From Phaeosaccion multiseriatum (lineage: Eukaryota > Ochrophyta, other classes): a stretch of 64,000 bases of DNA. The stretch covers positions 3,720,001 through 3,784,000 of the forward strand of contig OZ218950.1 of assembly GCA_965112735.1 (NCBI GenBank). Direction: 5' to 3'. The notes beneath the pieces were generated by a model that was given only the letters and a program-made list of their open reading frames with translations, searched no databases and was not told the origin of the DNA. Both the position numbers and the translations under genes were made by a program. The stretch's first letter is position 1; each line of letters opens with the position of its first letter. Below, in pieces: positions 10,052-20,624 of the stretch.

Positions 10052-11215
10052 ATGTGCGTCTCTCCCCCCCGACCTCGCTGCCCTCAACAACACCAGGCGC
10101 GGCGACTCCGGCGGGCTCTGGCAAGAGGAGACAGCCTCCCCACTGTGAACGCGCTGATTGGGAAGCTCATCGCCAAACATGGCAAAGCGAGTTTGGATCA
10201 GCCTATCCACGAAGAAGGATGTACCGCAATGTTTGCGGCTGCACTATACGGTCGGGTGGATGTCGTGGACCTTTTGCTGCGGGAAGGGGCCTCCTTCAGC
10301 ACCAGAGCTGGATCTCGCGGAGACAGACCACTGATAATGGCCAGCGGTTCCGGACACGATCAGGTGGTGAGGCGGCTGTTGGACAGTGGAGCCCCTGTCG
10401 ACCAAACGAATGCCAAAGGAAATACTTCCTTGATTGCAGCATCAGAAATGGGGCACTCCACGACAGTGCAGCAGCTGCTCTCGGCGCGTGCTAATGTCGA
10501 CTTGGCAGACGACCTCGGGCGTTCTCCGATTTGGATGGCCTCTCATGGTGGACATGGCTCTATTGTAAGGCACCTCATCTCAGCCCAAGCGGATGTAGAC
10601 CACGCAGAAAATCATCAAGGGACAACTCCGCTTCTACAGGCATCGCTCAAAGGGCATGTCGGCGTTGTACAGCAGCTCATCAGGGCCCACGCCAGCATCG
10701 ACAAGGCTGACCTCCAAGGTTTGACTCCTCTTCACTTTGCCTGTCAGGAAGGGCACGACGCCGTGGTGGACAAGCTTCTCTCTGCGGGAGCACGTGTGGA
10801 CAAAGGGACCAACAACGGCGCTTCAGCCCTCAATTTTGCCGCGCGGAATGGGCACGAAGCCGTCGTCGCTCGTCTCATCTCTGCGGAATCCCCCATCGAT
10901 ACCTCGGGAGTAGACCGCATCACCCCCTTCCTTGCTGCCATCTACAGAGACCATCACGGGACTGCGCGGCAGCTCCTCTCGGCCGGTGCTTCGGTGGACA
11001 AGGCCTTGGCTGGGGCACGGCGGTATCACCTCGGCCGGGACTTGGAGCAGCGACTTCTGGAGGCGGCAGCCGCCTTCTTCCGGTCCCAAACCGCGCTGGA
11101 CCTCATGCGGAGGACGGATCCGACGTTCGGCAAGGAGAGAGGAATCCTGCCACTGGAGAGGCCCGGGAGCGTACAGAGCGAGACGTGGGAGAGCATGGCG
11201 GAGGAGATGGGCTGA
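10052..11215 (+). CDS. Ankyrin-repeat protein
   Basis: A single uninterrupted 387-residue frame. About eight ankyrin repeats span residues 54-310, with recurring motifs such as G-TPLLQAS-KGHVGVVQQLI, LTPLHFACQEGHDAVVDKLL and ALNFAARNGHEAVVARLI. Such repeats bind protein partners; the partner is unknown. No signal peptide, membrane helix or catalytic domain is evident. The C-terminal 75 residues are charged and unlike ankyrin. The ATG at 10052 is the first in frame, but an upstream intron with an acceptor at CAACACCAG near 10096 cannot be excluded. The gene lies between diverged direct repeats, and a fragment of a paralogue sits at 6736-6830, so it probably belongs to a copied family. Confidence 0.88.
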   Translation: MCVSPPRPRCPQQHQARRLRRALARGDSLPTVNALIGKLIAKHGKASLDQPIHEEGCTAMFAAALYGRVDVVDLLLREGASFSTRAGSRGDRPLIMASGSGHDQVVRRLLDSGAPVDQTNAKGNTSLIAASEMGHSTTVQQLLSARANVDLADDLGRSPIWMASHGGHGSIVRHLISAQADVDHAENHQGTTPLLQASLKGHVGVVQQLIRAHASIDKADLQGLTPLHFACQEGHDAVVDKLLSAGARVDKGTNNGASALNFAARNGHEAVVARLISAESPIDTSGVDRITPFLAAIYRDHHGTARQLLSAGASVDKALAGARRYHLGRDLEQRLLEAAAAFFRSQTALDLMRRTDPTFGKERGILPLERPGSVQSETWESMAEEMG

Positions 11216-11663
11216 GCGAGCACGTGGGATGCGCAAAGTGGGGGCTGGTAGCTAGGGCAACGACGACTAGGTGTAAGAGCGGTGAAGGGATTGCGATCGT
11301 CTGTCGCAGGGAGGAGCGGAGGGGAGTCACGTGTGTATCGTAGCTTACGGGACCAATGGATGTAGTGTATAGCTTGAGGGGGGGGGGCGTGAGAGGGAAG
11401 GTGAGCTCGTTTGAAGAGGGGAGAGTGTACTCCCGATGGATAGAGGCCAAGGGCTTCCTGGGTGGGGCATGCGGGCACAGCAACTAGTCGTAGCTTAGAG
11501 AAGGGTACTGGCTGCCCTGCTAAACAGATAATGGTACAGGTGAGCGCCAGGTCCTCGGCGGGGGTTGTGCTCGTGTGGAGGCAAAAGGCAGACACGGCTC
11601 ATCTAGGCAGCAGCGGCGCCCCTCTCGCCCAAGCAACGGAACTCCCCCCCCCGCCCCTGGCGA

Positions 11664-11855
11664 TCGGGATCTGTGAATCAGACCACCAAACCCAGTGCCT
11701 TCAGAGGCCTCCAACAGCTAAACGCATGAAAGAGCGGGGAGGACCGTGATAGGCAGAGCGACGGACCTCCCTCACAGCAGCGAGAGAGCCTTCTGTGGCC
11801 CCCTTGTCAGCACTAGCTACCGTCCCAAGGGCGGGGCCGCTTGCTCACCAGCTTT
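11664..11855. repeat. Direct repeat flanking the ankyrin gene, right copy
   Basis: Partner of 9544-9725 in the same orientation; see the shared blocks there. It lies about 450 bp after the ankyrin stop codon. Confidence 0.65.
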
Positions 11856-11989
11856 GTCGAATCGATCGCTCGCGTCTGACCCGCTGGAGCCCCACAGCCA
11901 ATCGCCGCCGAATGACGCAAACAGCTCTCGCATAAGCCCTCATGTCCACATGCTCGTGCCCCCCAGCCATATGGGTGGCGAGTGTTATG

Positions 11990-12365
11990 ATAAACACATT
12001 TGCGCCTTGCTGCCTGTTCCAGCCCAAAAGGAACGAGATGGTACCTCGTGGGGTCCTAATGGATGTCTCCACCCTGGCCTTCCATGCCTTCCCGTGGCAC
12101 CCCATACTTGGTGCGCTTGGTTGCTTCAGCCTTCTTGGCTGCCGCGAGTGCCTCCTTCGAGGCCTTGGCCCTAGCTATTGGTGATGTTCTTGGCATCAGT
12201 GAGCGTGATATCAATCATCAAGGACTTGTGGCCATCCCCATACTCGTGGTCGGATGGAAGCTCAAACATCCTGGGGGGAGTCACAATGTCCATCTCCATC
12301 TCTTTGGCCACGTGGTGGTGGTGGTGGGTCACCCTTTTTTCAGTCTTTGCTCGTTGCTCTCCCAT
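11990..12365 (-). pseudogene. Decayed retrotransposon-like C-terminal fragment
   Basis: The minus strand encodes MFELPSDHEYGDGHKSLMID followed by ITLTDAKNI, then after a frame change EALAAAKKAEATKRTKYG, and after an in-frame stop YHLVPFGLEQAARR. The pattern (Asp-Ile-Thr block, Ala/Lys-rich block ending in Lys-Tyr, then a VPFG-E block) resembles the region after the reverse transcriptase in some non-LTR retrotransposons. The assignment is from memory of that pattern and is tentative. One frameshift and one stop show that it is dead. Confidence 0.4.
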
Positions 12366-12501
12366 CTTTGGACAAATTCACGTGTTGGCTCCTCGATCGT
12401 CGCCATTTGCGGATCCTAACCGCTCCATATTTTTCTCGTCTATTCTAGCACTCCCACCCCTGTGCGTGCCTTTCCAGAGGGGAATGTAGGAAGCATATCC
12501 C

Positions 12502-15500
12502 ATGCACGAGCCCGTCCTGCTGCTGCTGGTGCTGCTGCTGCAAGCATGGGTTGTGGCGGCGGCGGGCGAAGACTTGCCTAATGTGGTGGTGATTCTGGTG
12601 GACGATTTGGGCTGGGGGGACATTGGCTACAATGCCGCAGACTTTGGGCGGGCAACGAGTAATTTGGTGGAGGCGGCAGAGGGAGGGGTCATTCTAGACA
12701 CCTTCTACACCAGGTTCGTAACGCTGCGTACTTCCGGTCTTGTCTTCTTATTTTTTTTTTAAAGTGTTTTTTAAAGTGATTAACCCCCCCCCCCCCCCGT
12801 TCTTCTTGCTTCCCCGCAGCTGCGTGTGCACGCCGAGTCGGGCCTCGTTCATGACGGGACGTTATCCACATCGCTACGGACTGCATGATGGGTTGATTTC
12901 TCTCACGGACCCCAGGGGTCTCTCGCTGTCCGAGAGCACGCTGGCCGACAAGCTGCGGAGCCAGGGAGGATACCGCACCAGCGCGTTGGGCAAGTGGCAC
13001 CTGGGCTTTGTCACAGAGGCGTACACCCCTCTGCAGAGGGGCTTCGACTCCTTCTTTGGCATGTATGGCAGCGCTGGTGACCACTTTTTGCATAGCTCCG
13101 CCGGGGTGGCCGTTGTGCGCTCCATGGGAGGCGACCCGCGGTCTGTGCAGTTCAAGGCCGGTGATCTTGTGGACAATGGCCAGGCGGTGGACCTTGAGGA
13201 GCCGGACGTGTTTGGTATACATTCCACCTCCCTCTACACCGCCAAGGCAGTGGAAAAGATTCGGCATCACGGCGGCAGCGCTTCAAGTTCTTCGGAGGAC
13301 CCCCTCTTTCTCTACTTGGCCTACCAAGCAGTGCACTCCCCGCTGGAAGCGCCAGCCGAGTACTCGTACCAAAACATGACAGACGTCAATGGCTGCCACG
13401 ACATTCTCCTCACGGCGGCCGACGATGACAATGACGATAGCTATGACGATGCCGTGATGCGGTCCACTCTGTGCGCCATGGCGTGGATGATCGACACGGG
13501 CTACGCAGAGATTGAGCAGGCCCTCAAGGAGCAAGGCATGTACGACAACACCCTCATCGTTTTTATGAGCGACAATGGGGGCTCTCGCATGCACGGCTCG
13601 GACATGGGGCCCTTTCGAGGGGAGAAGGGCACCCTGTTTGAAGGGGGGGTCCGCACGCCCGCCTTCTTGGCGGGGGGTCACGTCAAGAAGCGCTTGGCGG
13701 AGCACGGCACTGCTCCGTACCGCCAGCAGGGCATGGTGCACATCACAGACGTGCACGCCATGATTGCAGGCCTGGTGGGCCTGGGGGGCGTCGGGCAGTC
13801 GGAGGGGCAGTCGGAGGGGCAGTCGGGGGACCAACAGCAGCCGCAGCCGCAGCCGCACAAGCTGGATGGCATAGACATGCTGGAGCAGCTCTTGAGGGGA
13901 GAGGACAGCCCTCGCTCCGAGGCCACCTTGGCCATGAACAGCAAGAACATGGGCTACAGGTCAGTCGTGAATTGCTTCTTCTCGGGAGTAAGCTTCCGGA
14001 GCTCTCTGGCAGGAACACACCATTGACGCGTGCCCTTTGATTTTGGCCTCATCGACTGAGTGAGGACCGGAGCCGAGCATGGCATTTATCCAAAGTTTTC
14101 ATCCCCATCTTTCTCGCTTGTCTCCGTCTCTCTCTCATCTCGTCTCTCTTCCTCTCTCTCTCTCATCTCTCGCCTCTCTCTATCGTCTCTCGCGTTTCTT
14201 CTCTTTCTCTCTCGTCTCTCTGCCTCATACACCTCTCGTCTCTCTCGCCTCTCTCACTCGTGACTCTCACTCTCGTCTCTCTCCCTTCGTCCCTCTCTCT
14301 CACGCCTCTCGTCCCTTTCATTCTCAAGTCTCCCCCTCCGCCCCTCTCTCTCATCTCGTCTCCCTCATTCGTCCTTGTTTCTCTGTCTCTCCCTCCCGCT
14401 CTCTCGGGTCTCTCTCGCTCCCTCCCGCTCTCTTCTCTCTCCGTCTCTCTCCGTCTCTCGTCTCTCTCATCCTCTCTCCCGCTCACTCTGACCCTCTTGT
14501 CTCTCTCAGTCTCTCTCGTCTCCCTCACCCTCGCCTCTCTCTCTCACCTTCTCGTCTCTCTCTCATCTCTCTCCCTCTCGTTTCTCACCCTTTCTCCCCT
14601 CTGTCCCTCTCTCTCTCACCCTCTCGTCTCTCTCTCATCTCTCTCACCCTCTCTCCGCTCCCTGCCCCTCCCTCCGTCCCCCCCCCCCGCCCCTCTCCCC
14701 TCACTCCCCCCCCCCCCATCTCGCACGCATACTCTCCCTCACTCCCAACCCCCCCCCAGCGCGGCCTTTCGCAAGGGCTCCTTCAAGTACATGGCGACGA
14801 CTCGAATGGTCAACTCGGAGATCTACGAGTACGGCATGAGCCTGCTGCAGCAAGACGGCGCGAGCTACACCATGGTGGACTTCTTTGCCATCCTGCGCAC
14901 AAGGGTGTTTGAAGACATGGCCTTCTTTTTGTTTGACGTGGTCAAGAACCCCAGCGAGGAGGAGGCCGAGGACCCAGAGAGTGCGTGCCCAGACGACATT
15001 GCGGCGTGCGCCAACCTCATTGACCACCCGGTATTTGCAGGCATACAGGCCGAGTTTGAGGAGCAATGGGCCTCCATGAAGCAGTGCGACGACGACGACG
15101 GGGTCAACTACTTCATGTCGCAGTTCTTCTTCACAGATGGCGTCCTCGTCTCGCCTGACTATGGCACGGGCACGTGGATGCCGTGGAGAGACAGGGACTC
15201 CTTTTACCCGCTGGCCATGGCCTCACCCGCGGACTATCGCCCCAATGACGCCTACCGCCGCGACGCCACACGTGCTACCCACAGCCAATCAGTGGCCACT
15301 GCTGCTGCTGCTGACGAGGCTGGCTCGCCTGCCAGTAGCGATGCAGCACAGTCGCAGAGCGCACATTCTCCCCAGTCGCGTCAGTCGCGTCGCCTCGAAG
15401 AGGGAGGCCTCCCCGCAGCGAGCGCCGCTCATCAGCTGCTGCTGGGAGCGGCCGTGGGGGCGGTGGGGGGGCTGCTGGGAGGCTTCCTTGGCGCATCGAG

Positions 15501-15549
15501 CAAGTACAGTGGGGTCAAAGGCCAAGTGGGGGGGCGCTCCGGAGACTAA
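12502..15549 (+). CDS. Type I sulfatase (arylsulfatase family), secreted or membrane-anchored
   Basis: Three exons join in phase: 12502-12713, 12820-13959 and 14760-15549, giving 713 residues. The enzyme hydrolyses sulfate esters. Residues 1-21 form a Leu-rich signal peptide. VDDLGWGD (Asp34, Asp35) is the N-terminal metal-binding block. The first splice junction lies three residues before the CTPSR signature, whose Cys74 would be converted to formylglycine. ALGKWHLG (Lys129, His131) and MSDNGGS match further conserved active-site blocks. A hydrophobic Gly/Leu/Ala segment near residues 670-690 (LLLGAAVGAVGGLLGGFLG) suggests a C-terminal membrane anchor, so the enzyme probably acts outside the cell or in the secretory path. 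A short SEGQSEGQSG repeat lies near residue 425. Substrate cannot be told from sequence. Confidence 0.95.
13960..14759 (+). repeat. Polypyrimidine-rich intron 2 of the sulfatase
   Basis: This 800-bp intron is far longer than the 106-bp first intron. From about 14100 to the acceptor it is almost purely C and T (CTCTCT, TCTCGTCTC, CCCTCTCTC units) on the coding strand. Long open frames that cross it (Ser/Leu/Pro or Arg/Glu) are by-products of the repeat. Confidence 0.9.
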
Positions 15550-15806
15550 GCCAAAGACCCCAATCCATAGCGTTTGTGTAAAAAATACATTTTACCCCTT
15601 TTTTTCAGTAAGACGGACGGCCCAGAAGCATACGATATCGACTGTAGGGTCTATACTGCGGATCGTGGCCTCGATTCTTTTGTTAAGGTCTATTGAACTA
15701 CACCGACCTCTTTCCTGTGTGGCATCCTCACTTCACTTGGTTCACTGGGATCAGAAAGAGAGGCGGGGCGCTGGGCCACGCGCCGAAAGGAACATTAGAC
15801 ACCTCT
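15550..15806. other. Short convergent intergenic region
   Basis: Lies between the 3' ends of the sulfatase (+) and the Ser/Arg/Glu-rich gene (-). It is more A/T-rich than its surroundings, with T and A runs near 15580-15608 that may serve 3'-end formation on either strand. Confidence 0.5.
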
Positions 15807-18176
15807 CTACAGTGCGAAAGCTTCTGCCCGAGCCGTGCTGGGCGGGCTCTGGCCCCTTCTCTTGGGCACGTCGTCGCCGCTCTCCTGGCGCTCCTCCTCC
15901 TGCTCCTCCTCCTCCTCCTGCTGCTGCTTTGGCACCTTCATCTTCCTTTCTGGCACATGCTCCTGCTCCTCCTGCTGCAGCGGCGCCTCTGCCCGAGCAG
16001 TCTTCCTCCTCCTCCTCTTCTTCTTCTTCTTCTCCATGCGACGTTGCTGTTGCTCTCCTTCGTCCTTCCCTTCCCGCTTGAGCTCTGCCCTTACCCGTAC
16101 CTCCTGCTTCTGCTCCCGCTGCTTCGGTTCGGCCTTCCCCCCCTTCTTTTTCGGAGGACGTTGCTCCTTGCGTGCCACAGGAGGAGGAGGAGGAGGAGGA
16201 GGAGGGGTAAGGTTGCCGACAGAACGTTGGGAATAGAGCCGCGGAGACGCAAGCGCCTGCGGAGACTTTGAGCCACCCGAGGAGCAGCGCAAAAGGCTCT
16301 TAAACTTGCCCCAGCAACCCAGCTGCTGCTGCTTGCCGCTGCTCAGCACGGGCGCCTGTCCTTCCTTTACGCCAGGGGAGGTGTCAAAGGCCTGCAGCCT
16401 CACGCTACTCCCGCTGGACTCCAACATGCGCAGGGCTCTGGCACTCCTGCTCCTTTCCAGGTCGTCGCTGCCGCTGCTACAGGCGGCCTTGCTGTCTGGC
16501 CTGGCCTCGAGGCTGCTCATGCTGCTCATGTCTCGCCGACAGACGTCCTCCGCCTCGCATATCTCCGCCGCCACGGCCTCCTCCTCCTCCTCCACCTCCG
16601 ACACGCCCCTTTCTTCTTCTTCTTCTTCGCCAGAAGAGCAGTCCTCGCTTCGTGGAATGACACCCAACGGTGCGCCCACCGCCTCTTCCCCTTCCCCTTC
16701 CCCTTCCTCCACCACCACCTCCACTTTTTCCCCTTCCACCATTACCACCACCTCCACATCTTCCTCCTCCTCCTCCTCCTCTTTCTTCTCCCCCGCAACA
16801 AGCCCCCCACCCCCAACTTCAGTTGCGTGCGGCCAGCTACTGCTCCTCCTCCTCCTGCCGTTGCTCCTCCTGCCGTTGCTCCTCCTGCTGCTGCTCCTGC
16901 TCCTCCTGCCGCTGCTCCTCCTGCCGCTGCTCCTACTCCTCCTGCTAGCGCTGCCCCCGCCAGTGCTCAGCTGAAGGCGCTGAAACTCCTCCATGAGGTC
17001 TACTCCGTCGTCGTCGTCGTCGTTTTTGCTGCCCCCTCCCTCCTCCCTCACGGCTTCCGGAAGCGTATTCTGCCTCTTCGTGGTGGTGTAGTCTTGCTCT
17101 TCCCACTGCTTCCCGCTGCCCCCCTCGAGTGGTGGTTCCTCGTCCTCCTCCTCCTCCTCCTCTTCCAAGATGGGCATTTCCGCAATGTACAGCTCGTCTT
17201 CCTCCGAAGACAAGTCCTCGTCGTCCCCCACCTCCCCCGTCAGCCCATCCCCCCTCCTGGCCATGGCAATGACGCTGTCGTCATCTTCCTCGTAGGCAGA
17301 CTCCTCTCCACTATCTTGTCCCGTGAGCCGAGGTGATCCTGGGCCGCAGCTCGATCTCCGATAGCCCCCCCCCCCCGAGCCCGATCCGCTCCCGCCATTC
17401 TTGCTACGTTGCAACCTTCCCACGCTGGACCTCCCCGTGCTGCTGCGTCTGGGTGGAGACAAAACGCCCAATCCTCCCAGAAACAAGAGCCCCGCCCCTC
17501 CTCCAGAAGGCTTTCGGTTGTGGTGGCCTGCGTCATTCTCCTTGCCCATCGCCCTTGCCTTGCTCAGGGAGCTGCTGCTACCCCGCTCGCTGCTCTCGCT
17601 GCTGCATCGCTCGCTACTACTCCGCTCACTACTACCTCGCCCATTGCTACCGCTGCTGCTGTTTCCCCCCTCGCTGCGCCTGGCGAGGGGTCGCCTCTTG
17701 TGCTCTCCGGGCTGTGGGGCGAGTGGCGGAACATCAGCCCCGATCAAGAGGGGGGCAGGACGTCCGCCGGGAAACTCTGTCGACGCACACCGAAAGTGAC
17801 TGGGGCTGAGGGCATCCGCCTCCGAGCGCGTCGCAGACCACCTGTCAATCAGCGAGTCCCTCCCGTCAAACTCCTCCTTGTCATTGTCATTGCTGTCAAA
17901 AGCACTGCTGTCGAACGCATGTTTGGGCGGGTGCGCTGCGTACACCACCTTCCCCGCCTCGTCCTCCGTCCTGCACCAGCTCAGCTTGGGCTTGGGCTTG
18001 TAGTTGGGGTCGCCAGGCCTGAGGCGTGAAGTGATGCCAAAGGTGTAGTCAATCTCGCGGAACACGGGCCGGGCCGGGCCCGCCGCCTGTCCCTCGTCTT
18101 CGTCCCTCGCCCTTCCATCCGCCCGAGTGCGCACATACAGCCCCTTCCCGTTCCCGAGCACTCCAGAGCACTGCAT
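15807..18176 (-). CDS. Large Ser/Arg/Glu-rich low-complexity protein
   Basis: A single long frame of 789 residues from the ATG at 18176. The frame stays open upstream to 18338, but that stretch overlaps the divergent promoter, so I chose the internal Met. The N-terminal 180 residues look folded or conserved (FREIDYTFGITSRLRPGD; LSWCRTEDEAGKVVYAAHPP). The rest is disordered: Ser/Glu/Gly runs, an RRSSGRRSRSSSRRSNGRR-type Arg/Ser region near the middle, acidic stretches, a polyPro segment and a basic Lys/Arg tail. RS-like repeats and acidic tracts are common in RNA-processing and chromatin proteins, but no catalytic motif is seen and I do not recognise the family. It is divergent from the TBCE gene, 164 bp apart. 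Confidence 0.7.
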   Translation of the reverse strand: MQCSGVLGNGKGLYVRTRADGRARDEDEGQAAGPARPVFREIDYTFGITSRLRPGDPNYKPKPKLSWCRTEDEAGKVVYAAHPPKHAFDSSAFDSNDNDKEEFDGRDSLIDRWSATRSEADALSPSHFRCASTEFPGGRPAPLLIGADVPPLAPQPGEHKRRPLARRSEGGNSSSGSNGRGSSERSSSERCSSESSERGSSSSLSKARAMGKENDAGHHNRKPSGGGAGLLFLGGLGVLSPPRRSSTGRSSVGRLQRSKNGGSGSGSGGGGYRRSSCGPGSPRLTGQDSGEESAYEEDDDSVIAMARRGDGLTGEVGDDEDLSSEEDELYIAEMPILEEEEEEEDEEPPLEGGSGKQWEEQDYTTTKRQNTLPEAVREEGGGSKNDDDDDGVDLMEEFQRLQLSTGGGSASRRSRSSGRRSSGRRSRSSSRRSNGRRSNGRRRRSSSWPHATEVGGGGLVAGEKKEEEEEEEDVEVVVMVEGEKVEVVVEEGEGEGEEAVGAPLGVIPRSEDCSSGEEEEEERGVSEVEEEEEAVAAEICEAEDVCRRDMSSMSSLEARPDSKAACSSGSDDLERSRSARALRMLESSGSSVRLQAFDTSPGVKEGQAPVLSSGKQQQLGCWGKFKSLLRCSSGGSKSPQALASPRLYSQRSVGNLTPPPPPPPPPVARKEQRPPKKKGGKAEPKQREQKQEVRVRAELKREGKDEGEQQQRRMEKKKKKRRRRKTARAEAPLQQEEQEHVPERKMKVPKQQQEEEEEQEEERQESGDDVPKRRGQSPPSTARAEAFAL

Positions 18177-18340
18177 CTTGCTCTCTAAAAAGAACACAAC
18201 TCTTTTCTCTGTTTGTTTTACGGTTGATGAATTATTTTTTGTTTCCTTGTTGGTGTTGGGCCTCCTCCTCGGGGCCCAAGCTAAGGTAGAGTTTGGGGGC
18301 ACCGGCGGATGCCAATTCCCAAAAAGGCTTTCTCTCAACC
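18177..18340. promoter_or_regulatory. Bidirectional promoter, SR/Glu-rich gene and TBCE
   Basis: Only 164 bp separate two divergent start codons. The interval includes A/T-rich stretches (near 18184-18245) that differ from the GC-rich coding flanks. No specific factor site can be named. Confidence 0.6.
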
Positions 18341-20624
18341 ATGAGTGGGATGCAGGAGGGGCAGGAACAGCAAAAGAAGGCGGAGAGCGACGAGACGCGG
18401 GAAGGAGGGGAGGGAGGGCTCGAGGAGCAGCACCTGGCGCTTCGTCTGGAGGACCGAGTCAGGGACGCCAACGGATACGACGCCACTGTGCGCTACCTTG
18501 GACCGGTCTGCACGGCCAAGGTGCGTGTGTAGAGGGAGAGAAAAGACTGAAATGCTCGTGGTATGTTGAAGGCGGGGTGCTTAACTTGTTTGCTGGTATT
18601 GCAGGACCCCCAAGCCCTCTGGGTGGGTGTGGAATTCGACGACCCCGACCGCGGTAAACACGACGGCGCAGCGGTGGACAAGACGACAGGGGAGGCGACG
18701 CGGTACTTTCGATGCACAAAGGGTGGCAGTGGAAGCTTCCTCAAGCCCAACAAGGTGGACAGGGGCTGCTCCTTCGTCCAGGCCCTCGCCAACCAGTACG
18801 TGCACCTCAACGCCCCCTTGGAGGCCCCGGACAATGTGTTTGCCAAGGAGGTGTTTGCAAACACCAGCAAGGGAGGCAAAAAGAGCATCGAGTTCTACGG
18901 AGAGGCCAAGATTCGGAAGCGACAGCAGGTAAGAAACAGAGATGCTGCTTTTCCCTCGACCGTCATCGTTACCTCTCGGCCCGTCCGGTGCACCAACCAA
19001 CCAACCAACCACACAGGTCGGGGTGCTCGACAAGTGTACTGTGAGAGAGATGGGAATCAGTCACGCCGGACCCGTGGATGCCATCGCCGAGGCCGCGGGG
19101 CACTTTGTCGGGCTCGATCTCAAGTCCAACCTCCTCAGCGATTGGAAGGAAGTGGGCCTCATCTGCTCGCAGATGCCCCTCCTGGAGGAGCTGGCCGTGG
19201 GCTGCAATGGCTTCAAGTCCACGGAGCTGCGAGGAGAGACGCTGGGGCCCTTGCTCTCCAGCGCGCTGCTCAACGTTTCCGTGCTGGTGCTCAACTCCGC
19301 GGGGCTCGTGTCTTGGCGGCAGGTACAGCTCCTGGAGACGGGCTTGCCCAAGCTGGAGGAGCTGTATCTGGCCGGTAATGAGTTGGGGGACATCCTCAGC
19401 GTGCTCAGTAGCGGGGAGGACGGGAAGGAGCCACAGCAGCAGCAGCAGCAGCAGACAAGTGCACCGCCCGAGGAGGAGGACAGCAGCAGTAGCGGGGCAG
19501 CGACGGTAACCGGTATGGCGCAGCTGCGTACGCTGGACCTCTCGGACACCGGCATCACCTCCTGGCAGCAAGTGGCGGCTTTCTCAGCACTGCCGCACTT
19601 GGCGGTGCTCTCCTTGAACCACAATCTCATTCCCGAGGTGCCCCCATTGGCCACCACGGCTTCCACCTCGCTCGCATTCTGCAGTCTAGAGAGCATTAGC
19701 CTGAGCAGAAACGACATTTCTTCGTGGGCGTCTGTGGATCGCCTGGGAGGGCTCCCCAAGCTGCGCTCCCTTCGCTTCAGCAACAACCCCGTGACGAGCA
19801 AGTGGGGAGCGAGCGAGGCGCGAACCATTGCCGTTGCGCGAGTGCCCAACCTTATGCGCTTCAACGGGAGCGAAGTGAGCCAGCGAGAGCGCGTCGAGGC
19901 GGAGAAGGCCTACCTTCGCATGATCGTCCGAGAAGCCTCGGCCGTGAGGGAGATTAACAAGGCGTTGGACAAGGACCAGGCGGACGCTCTCATGGCCGAG
20001 ATCCACCCTCGCTTCAAGGCACTCATGAGCGTGTTCGGCGACATGCTCGTGAGCAGGGCCCCGAGCGAGGGCGGCGGGGAGCAGGCAGGGACACTGGCAG
20101 CCGACATGGTGACCGTCACCCTCACGCCCATGGCAGCGAACAGCGTGGGTGTCGAGCCCAAGAGCAAGAAGCTGCCGGCCAGCTTGACAGTGGGGCGCCT
20201 CAAGGGCATGTGCAAGAGGCTCTTTCAGCTGGACATACATCTGCAGGTGAGTTGGGGGTTGCCATCTTTTCGGGACTCATTCCCTGCCTTCAGCTTTATT
20301 AAAAGTATTATGGTGCACTGTCCGCCTGTCTTGCCTACGCTCCTCTACCCTCCTTAGGTGCTGTACTTCCGATCTGCCAAGGATTCCCCTCCTGTGATGC
20401 TGGACGATGACGACCAAACGCTCGGCTTCTTCGGCGTGTGCGAGGGCGCGGAGGTGTTTATGAACGAGGTGGACGAGCGCGCACAGGCCCTGGAGAAGGA
20501 GAACAAGCAGAGGGAGCACGAGGAGCGCGTGCGGCGGGAGATGGAGCACGTGGGCAAGCTCGAGGCGGTGCGGCGCTCAAACGTGGCCAGAGAGAGCATG
20601 GCAGCCCAGCAGGCCGGCAAGTAG
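18341..20624 (+). CDS. TBCE: Tubulin-folding cofactor E
   Basis: Four phase-0 exons: 18341-18520, 18605-18928, 19017-20246 and 20358-20624, 666 residues in total. TBCE captures alpha-tubulin during alpha/beta dimer assembly in the cytosol. The CAP-Gly domain spans about residues 40-110 (WVGVEFDDPDRGKHDG, then GSFLKPNK), built across exons 1 and 2. Leucine-rich repeats follow at about 180-430 (LRTLDLSDTGI, LAVLSLNHNLIPEVP, LESISLSRNDIS). A ubiquitin-like domain closes the protein at about 545-650 (VTVTLTP..., then VLYFRSAKDSP), split by the last intron. The order CAP-Gly, LRR, UBL is diagnostic. It is longer than the roughly 530-residue animal protein, mainly through an acidic/Gln insertion inside the LRR region (about residue 310) and a charged tail. 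Start chosen at ATG 18341; an in-frame ATG at 18293 is possible. Confidence 0.93.

Larger units (their letters stand above)
11216..12501. other. Intergenic, repeats only
   Basis: Contains the right-hand flanking repeat and the decayed fragment described separately. The rest has short open frames without domains. No convincing promoter element is recognisable before the sulfatase start. Confidence 0.5.

Noticed and set aside
10823-11595. Minus-strand frames opposite and after the ankyrin gene
   Set aside because: Antisense shadow of a clear ankyrin coding sequence; no domain.
14079-14912. Long Ser/Leu/Pro open frames on the plus strand
   Set aside because: They arise from CT-repeat sequence of the sulfatase intron; no domain, and the true exon lies in another phase.
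18177-18338. 54-residue N-terminal extension of the Ser/Arg/Glu-rich protein
   Set aside because: It overlaps the divergent promoter and lacks coding character; the Met at 18176 is better.
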